Shown here: piece after piece, positions 57,855 through 64,000 of the stretch | Position numbering within the stretch: the first letter of the stretch is position 1 | Layout of the letters: the number at the start of each line of letters is the position of its first letter | Origin: Helianthus annuus | Taxonomy: Eukaryota > Streptophyta > Magnoliopsida > Asterales > Asteraceae | DNA: 64,000 bases | Direction: 5' to 3' | Assembly (NCBI RefSeq): GCF_002127325.2 | Contig: NC_035435.2 | Span: forward strand, 133,092,904 to 133,156,903 | The notes under the pieces: model-generated | Databases searched by the model: none | What the model saw: only the letters and a program-made list of their open reading frames with translations | Told to the model about the DNA's origin: nothing | Position numbers and translations under genes: made by a program

Positions 57855-59265
57855 TTCTCCCCACCTTAATAAAAATCTCGTCCTCGAGATTTGGGTTATG
57901 ATATTTTAGTTAGATTTATGTCATAATTTAGTCAATGAAACTAGATTCTTAAGGTAAATGACACAGAGTCAAATTTTGTGAATACTAGTTGTATCAGTAG
58001 GGTTTTTAAAATTCAACTGAAATAGTTCAAGAAATCGATGACAACTGAATGAGATGAAATGATATAGTTTCGAATAGGACTAGGTTCAAGTCAACAGATA
58101 TATGATCAAATAGATATCTGTTTACAGTTAGTGAATGACTTTTTTAGAATAAAATTCATGGTCAAAAGAAAACTTACTTTGATTGGCAACTGAAGAAGAC
58201 TCAGAATCGATACGCTCAAAATAGAAGTATAAAAATGATTGTCAACTATCGATCCAAAAGGGAAAATGTGTTGACACTAAACTGCAAAGATACACTGGAA
58301 TATTTTAGTGTATCATTGTCTTAATACACAATTGTATCAAGACTATTTTCAAATGATGAGTCAAACGAAAGATATACGTGGTTTTGAATGGTTCGTACGA
58401 TTAGGATTAGCCCAAGCTACAAGTTTGTAACGATTCCGCAAGGTGTCGTAATGATTGGAATAATTTCAATAATTACGGTGCTCGAACAATTTCACCGTAT
58501 AATCAACTGAAACTTTAAATGAAGAAAACTTGGATATTTATTTCAAATAGGAGTTTCAATTTATAATAAAAAAAAAGACCAATTGAATTACTCTAAAATT
58601 TTCGATAAATAATGAAAGAAACGTTTAAGAAGTACACCGGAATATAATATGAATTTGTGTACTTTTATCTTAACACATAGTTGTATTAAGACTGATTAAG
58701 AATATGAACCAAAATTTAAAATTCGTACATTAGGAGTAAAATTGAAAATAGCTCAAGCTACAAATTTATTATGACGCCACAAGGTGTCATAGTGATTGAA
58801 ATAGTAGCGGTGAATGAAACGAGTTTCACCATGATGTAAATCAAATGAAGTAAATCCGAATGTTTCAATAAATTATTTTGGATTGAAATTGAAATATTTG
58901 AAGAAAGTTTTTCGATCGAAAATGATAAGGCAATAAGGATTACGAAACGCTCGATAGATACACGGAAATATGAAATGAATTTGTGTATCATTATCTTAGC
59001 ACATGATTGTGTTAAGATTGTTTTGATAGAATAAATCAAAGCGGATTCAACATGAATGAATAATTAAACCCGTATGTAAGAGGTGCAACGAGATTAGCAC
59101 AAGTTTCAAATTTGTGAAAACGTCACCACAAGGTGATCGTGACCAAATAAAGGATTCAATGAAAGTGAAAACCAAACAAGTTTGTTATGGATCTGAAATA
59201 GAGGAAATATTTGACGGAATGTATTTATTTATGAACTTTTATTTGTACTAGGGTCAAATAATAAC
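57855..59265 (-). repeat. Three diverged ~320-bp tandem repeats in place of pol (copy 2)
   Basis: Same organisation as 43042-44428 in copy 1, with unit starts near 58290, 58632 and 58960. Small insertions and deletions separate the two copies, but the three-unit structure and the 'cacaaggtg' blocks are retained. No conserved reading frame. Confidence 0.75.
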
Positions 59266-60444
59266 TTAACTTAGATATATATCAGTGACTACGTCTGGAA
59301 TCATTTCTGCTTCTTGGGTAGTAAGTACGTATGCTCGCGCATTCTTCTTAGCTCCGTCTGTTGTTCTAGCTTTGTTGTCAGATGCTTTGGTTAGTTTCGG
59401 GCAATATGGTTTGATGTGTCCGGTTTCCCCGCAATTGTAACAGACGTTAGTTTTCCTCCTACATTCTTCCTCTATATGCCCAGTCATTTTGCAGAAGTCA
59501 CAGTAAGGTGTTTTCCTAAAACGACATCGTCCTGAATGCGTTTTGTTACAGTTTCTGCAGATAGGTTGCTCCAATGATGGTTCAATTTCCTTCTTCTTGA
59601 GTTCTTGGGAAATTTTCTGGGCTAATTCTTTCTTCTTGTTTTCTTCTCTTGTGCGGATTAGTCCATCTGTCAGCATGTTAGCTAGTTCAACTGCTTTCTC
59701 AATAGTCTGTGGTCTAACGGCCTTGACTATGTCTCGGATTTCGCTAACTAATCCCCAAATATAACGAGAAATTAGTACGGGTTCTGGCGAAGCCAGAGTT
59801 GGTACCATTCTTGCATATTCGAAGAATGTTGTCGTATATTCACGACAATTCACATCTATCATTTTATGATTTAGGAACTTGTTAGTTATTCGTTCCTTTT
59901 CATAAGGAGGACAAAATTTTCTTTCTACCATTTTCTTGAATTCTTCCCAGTTTATGGCATAAGCTATGGTCCTTCCTTTTGCCTGAAGAATTGTATTCCA
60001 CCATTCTAAGGCCTCTTCCTTAAAGAGATTAGATGCATACATCACCTTTTCTTCTTCAGCACATTTGCTGATCGTAAGAACAGCTTCCGTCTTTTCCAAC
60101 CATCGTAGAGTAGCCGTGGCACCTTCACTGCCCGCGAACTCGGTTGGTTTACAGGCTAGAAATTCTTTGTAGGTACACCCGAGAATCATCGCCTTCTTCT
60201 TCTTAGGAAATGGGGTTTTGATAATATCATTATTATCACTATTGACACTATGATTAAAACTATCGTCACGGGTATGCTTACTGTTCATAGCTTTGGTGGG
60301 TTCTATGGGATTTTTAACAGCTTTAATTATTAAAGGTAAAGCATTAGCTATTCCTTGAGCTATTAGATTTTCTATAGCATTTTTATCCAAAGGATTTTCA
60401 TTATTAGCATGAGCTTCTGGATTATGTGATACTTCATTTGACAT
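59266..60444 (-). CDS. gag: Gypsy-type gag, intact (copy 2)
   Basis: 392 codons from ATG 60444 (MSNEVSHNPEAH), the same length as copy 1, with no stop or indel. Differences are scattered amino-acid substitutions, the most concentrated being around ILQAKGRTIAYAINWEEF. The Retrotrans_gag region and both zinc knuckles (CDFCKMTGHIEEEC, CYNCGETGHIKPYC) keep all Cys and His ligands. An extra Cys appears just before them (CRNCNKTHSGRC), where copy 1 has YRNSNKTHSGRC. As in copy 1 no protease follows. The intact frame in a second diverged copy argues that gag is maintained by selection on the element. Confidence 0.9.
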   Translation of the reverse strand: MSNEVSHNPEAHANNENPLDKNAIENLIAQGIANALPLIIKAVKNPIEPTKAMNSKHTRDDSFNHSVNSDNNDIIKTPFPKKKKAMILGCTYKEFLACKPTEFAGSEGATATLRWLEKTEAVLTISKCAEEEKVMYASNLFKEEALEWWNTILQAKGRTIAYAINWEEFKKMVERKFCPPYEKERITNKFLNHKMIDVNCREYTTTFFEYARMVPTLASPEPVLISRYIWGLVSEIRDIVKAVRPQTIEKAVELANMLTDGLIRTREENKKKELAQKISQELKKKEIEPSLEQPICRNCNKTHSGRCRFRKTPYCDFCKMTGHIEEECRRKTNVCYNCGETGHIKPYCPKLTKASDNKARTTDGAKKNARAYVLTTQEAEMIPDVVTDIYLS

Positions 60445-60785
60445 CTGGATTGCAAATATTTTTACTTATTAATATCACATAATAAAATAATACTTCCAGA
60501 AGATTATATGTGCATATTAACATATGTATATATATATTCATGTATAACACATATGTTAATTTGTATTAGTTTCTTAACTTTATTGTTTAGGTATTAAAGA
60601 ACACCTAATTAGCTTTAAACAAGTGGCTTAATTTATACGAATGCATCTTTTCTTATTCAACTTTTGAATGTTATCAGATGTGCTACCAGCTAATAGCAAT
60701 CTCCTAACTCTTTTATTTAAGTTTAAATATTATTATCACAACACTTATAGGCTCAAAGTAGTGGCTTAGCTCTGATACCACCTTC

Positions 60786-62965
60786 TGTCACGACCCCCGA
60801 CCCACCCTGGACGGAATCGGATGCCGTGAGCAGTCCCGTGGTACCGGTGATTATTTTTGAAAAACATTGCAGCGGAATTTTCATCAGTACCGTGAGTTAG
60901 GAAAAATATCAGAGTTTAGAAAACACCGGATTTGATTTAAATAGATGGGATAACTCCCTATTTTAAAATGGTAGCTTTAATAAAGATAAATTTTATTTAA
61001 TAAAACAATATTTCTTTAATTTGATTAAAATAAGCCATTTCTTGATGCCTTTCAGTGCCGTATCCAGCCTTATGATAATTACCTGAAACATGTTTGAAAA
61101 AGGTTTTGTCAGCGGGAATGCTGAGTGAATTCATTCCATTTTTATAAAATATATTGTTATACCTTACAGTATTAAGGTTTTATATTTATTTGCATTTACC
61201 TTATTCAACCAGTATTTTGTCACATAATGGTAATTCCAACATAACAGCAATAGTATCACTCATTGGCTTACTTTCGTCCAATAGTGAATTTATCAAATAA
61301 CTATACTTTATTATTATTCACTTTATCTGTCATTAGGTGATTCTTGTGACTGGGCCATATCACTGTTGATCATTCTTTCAACTAGTGATTCAAATTATAA
61401 CACTGTTGATCATTCTCTCAACTAGGGTCTTTGGTCATATCGCTGTTGATCATTCTTTCAACTAGCGATTCTATTCATGGCACTGTTGATCATTCTTTCA
61501 ACTAGTGCTTCTGGTCATTATCACTGTTGATCATTCTTTCAACTAGTGATTCTAATTATAACACTGTTGATCATTCTTTCAACTAGTGTCTTTGGACATA
61601 TCACTGCTGATCATTCTTTCAGCTAGTGACTTTGGACATAATGATGTCTTATTACTTTGTCAAATTTATTATCTATAGCATAAAATCATGCAATCCAGAA
61701 TAATGACATTTTATGTCAACTATTATAACTTATCAAAATATGTTAATTCACTAATTGTAATATCATGATATAATAACCTGACTACAAATAGAATACAGTA
61801 TACTTGACTTTATTATGGTATCCGCCATTTAGATTTATACATAATAATTTAATGTTAAGAATAATATTAGTTATAATTGTGGTCATGCTAACTTCCTGGG
61901 TAATAGTAACGAAAATCAAATAATGTATAATACCTCACATACCAGTAGTTATTATAAAATATAATAACTTAATCACTGTAAGTATAACTGGTAACCATTT
62001 AGGATTTTAGAAAGCATTTTGTAATATAATTGTTTCACAAAAAGGTGATAAAACTGTGATAAAAGAGTATGGACTCACAAACGGTGAGAAAAGAAAAATG
62101 AACTCACAGTGCAGATTTCTACGGGCAAAGTTTAGTTTACAGATATCCTTGATATATCGCTGATTCAATTTGGGCAGAGTCTAGTCTACTGATTAGCCTA
62201 ATTCACACAAACGGGGTTGTAACTAATACAGCAATTACGACAATTCACGGGATTAAACCTTCACAACGATTAACAAGTGCGATACTTCAACTCATTTATC
62301 GAATTATCGACAAACGACAAAGTATAATACTTTAATAATTCAATCGGATTCACAACGAATAACAGAGCATAGTCTGAATTCGAACAGCACTCAAATATTC
62401 AAGTCGAAATCACGATGAACAATAAAGTATAAGCTCAATTTGAGCAGCACTCGGACAATCGTCGGATAGTTATAATCGATCGGATGTTGAATCGTAATAG
62501 CGATCGAGTTATTACCCTGATTGCGGCGTCGATTCGTGAATCGTGTGTGTTAATTGTGGTAAACAGGCCGTAACTCAGTGCTTTAGACGAATTTCTTCGT
62601 CGTTCAAACGCAGAATTTCAAGTCCCAACCTCTACTATTTATAGCTGGAAAATAGTCCCCCTCGCGTGTCACGACAGGGAAACCTGGTCCTGGCGCGTGG
62701 CGCGAGAGGTCACTTTTAATATGAGGTAGCCACGCGTCTCAGTAGCTTGGGTGAGTCGACGGTTCGTTAAAATTCAATTTCTATCGAAAACAGTTTGGAT
62801 AATACTAACTAGGAAATACCCCCCCTGAGTTTTAGGGGCCCTGATCCTGATTCCGATTGTTCTGAAAATTTTAGGGGTCATGCAGTATCACTTGGGTGTT
62901 TTAATTAGGTTTTCCTATTGAATAAAATAATACAATAAATGATAGTTTTGATGAGGGTTGTTACA
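60786..62965 (-). repeat. Gag-only element copy 2, 5' LTR
   Basis: 2180 bp, upstream in minus sense, with a seven-half-unit minisatellite (61363-61630) and the CTATAAATAG box near 62636-62645. The primer site lies a few bases inside it. Confidence 0.92.
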
Positions 62966-63574
62966 AAAATGGAGTATTAAACGGTGTTGAAATTTTATTT
63001 TAGACGGGGTTAAAGTAATAACAGTCTTAAAATCAATATCCATATGTCCATTGTGCTGTTTTGATTAAAATATTCAAGAAAATTCAAAAAAAAAAAAAAA
63101 AACACCGTCTTATACTATTTTATGCAACCTTTAGACGGTGTTGTCTTGAACACCCTCTTATAAACAAGAAATATCAACATTAGGGGCGACATTTTTAGCG
63201 ACGATATGTAAAAAGTTGTCGCCAAAAGTCTAATCCGTGTTTTAGCAACTTAGATGAGAGTCTGGCCCTTGATCAACAAAATGATCCAACGGTTGGTGTT
63301 ATATCTTGATATATCCCCTCTAACATCAACAAAACCCTTAAGCGGCCTTTGCTTCCCACTTTTCCCCCCAAATTGCTTACCACTTTACCCCCAAATCGCA
63401 CAAGCCTGAGAAGACCAGCACCGTTGCCTGCGTTTGAGACGACCACAACCACCTGAGATGGGCACCACCACCGGAGCAATAGGCACCCACCACTAAACCC
63501 CCAAATCTGCCCGATTTGCATCCGGAGGTTTTATCTAGGGTTAGAGAAGAAGTCGCCGGAATCTGGTCGCTGGA

Positions 63575-63688
63575 GGGTGGTGGGTTTTTGTCTGAAGCAG
63601 AGAAGCACAGTTCTTGCCAGTTTTGATTCTTCCTTTCTGTTCAATTTGTTGAATTGGGTGGTGGGTTTTTGTCTGAAGCAGAGAAGCA
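63575..63688. repeat. 33-bp duplication in the CACTA leader
   Basis: 'gggtggtgggtttttgtctg' and the following 'aagcagagaagca' occur at 63575 and again at 63656, 81 bp apart. The repeat lies in a probable 5' leader or first intron region. Confidence 0.8.
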
Positions 63689-64000
63689 AGTTAGTTTGTG
63701 TTGTTGTTGGTAATTGAAAGTGGATATGTGATCAAAGTTGTTGATATACATGAAACAAAATTGTTAATTTCTTGTTAAGCTTGCTTGAATATGCTGTTTT
63801 GTTGCAAGACCCATGTGACTGATTGTGTGAATTTAGTTATTATCTTGTGAATATTTTAGCTAGGGTTTTGTATAATTGATTTGTTTTGATGGGATTCTTT
63901 CAGGCATTTCTTCGAACAGTTGGTGGAGGTTTAGGGTTGTAGGAGTGAAATGACTTCTACTAGTAGTTCTAGTTGTTGATGCAACAAACACGGGACCAAG

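Larger units (their letters stand above)
55673..62965 (-). mobile_element. Gag-only LTR element, copy 2 (TR-GAG type)
   Basis: LTRs at 55673-57854 and 60786-62965, AAAAT duplications at 55668-55672 and 62966-62970, the same primer site (60768-60779), purine tract, gag and repeat block as copy 1. The two LTRs differ at about ten positions in 2.18 kb. Copies 1 and 2 differ from each other considerably more, including minisatellite length, so they are separate recent insertions of related lineages. Confidence 0.92.
55659..64000 (+). mobile_element. CACTA element, left end, split by a gag-only insertion
   Basis: CACTACTACAAAAT at 55659-55672 followed, after the inserted element, by 'ggagtattaaacggtgtt' matches the CACTACTACAAAAATGG style of CACTA/En-Spm ends. 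Subterminal repeats follow: 'acggtgttga' (62981), 'acaccgtctta' (63103), 'gacggtgttg' (63134). From 63260 to the window end the sequence is GC-richer, with a probable leader: 'ttatctagggttagagaaga', then a 33-bp duplication (63575 and 63656) and possible introns. No transposase domain is reached. The right end lies beyond the window. Confidence 0.6.

Overview
This is a gene-poor stretch of a flowering-plant nuclear genome, made almost entirely of transposable elements. The evidence is intron-containing plant genes, plant Copia and Gypsy pol proteins, initiator-Met-tRNA primer sites, Helitron, PIF/Harbinger, hAT, CACTA and Mutator-like termini, and a captured fragment of the plant nuclear regulator POWERDRESS. 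The style of the CCHC/coiled-coil Sirevirus gag and of the long Gypsy LTRs recalls Asteraceae genomes; that is recollection, not a search result. Only one gene (22176-22688, minus strand) looks like an ordinary intact host gene.

Layout, left half. 1-466 is the end of an unclassified A-rich repeat. 586-2831 is a PIF/Harbinger element with an intact two-exon Myb/SANT-type accessory gene and no transposase. 3087-4074 is a Harbinger MITE with a second one (3180-3896) nested in it. 4660-5007 is an hAT-like MITE. 5341-10068 is a complete Copia retrotransposon with two pol lesions and a duplicated block in its 3' LTR. 11324-20182 is a cluster of related Mutator-like elements in TA microsatellites: a short element (11431-12079), a hairpin element (12096-12485) and a 7.7-kb element (12486-20182). 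The large element carries a Ulp1-type protease remnant, a captured POWERDRESS fragment with a chimeric first exon, and 16 exact plus about nine variant copies of the palindrome ATGCACATGTGCAT. 20249-21262 is another unclassified repeat. 23275-26004 holds a 455-bp direct duplication on both sides of a Sirevirus LTR fragment, and 26014-26341 is a Harbinger MITE.

Layout, right half. 27176-32523 is a near-intact minus-strand Gypsy element of chromovirus/CRM type whose pol reads through the polypurine tract into the LTR. From 32564 to 54359 lies one minus-strand Helitron, expanded by nested insertions: a truncated Copia (32926 to about 35895) and a Sirevirus (36222-54041). The Sirevirus is itself interrupted by a gag-only LTR element (40800-48191) and a Gypsy-like solo LTR (50606-52984). 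A second Helitron of the same family (54363-55436) lies head-to-tail three bases away and carries a Mutator-type MITE. A CACTA terminus (55659) is split after 14 bp by a second gag-only element (55673-62965), and CACTA sequence continues to the window end.

How the parts fit. Target-site duplications resolve most nesting events: TTA, TTA, TAA, ATATACCC, GATCG, TTA, CATTT, GAGAT, TCTTA, ATTGG, TAATATCAA and AAAAT. The two gag-only elements keep 392-codon gag frames of equal length but have no pol. They instead carry about 1.4 kb of diverged tandem repeats, so they must be mobilised in trans. The most unusual signal is the palindrome array in the Ulp1-bearing Mutator-like element. It resembles in kind, though not in sequence, the short-motif arrays bound by VANC anti-silencing proteins in Arabidopsis VANDAL elements.
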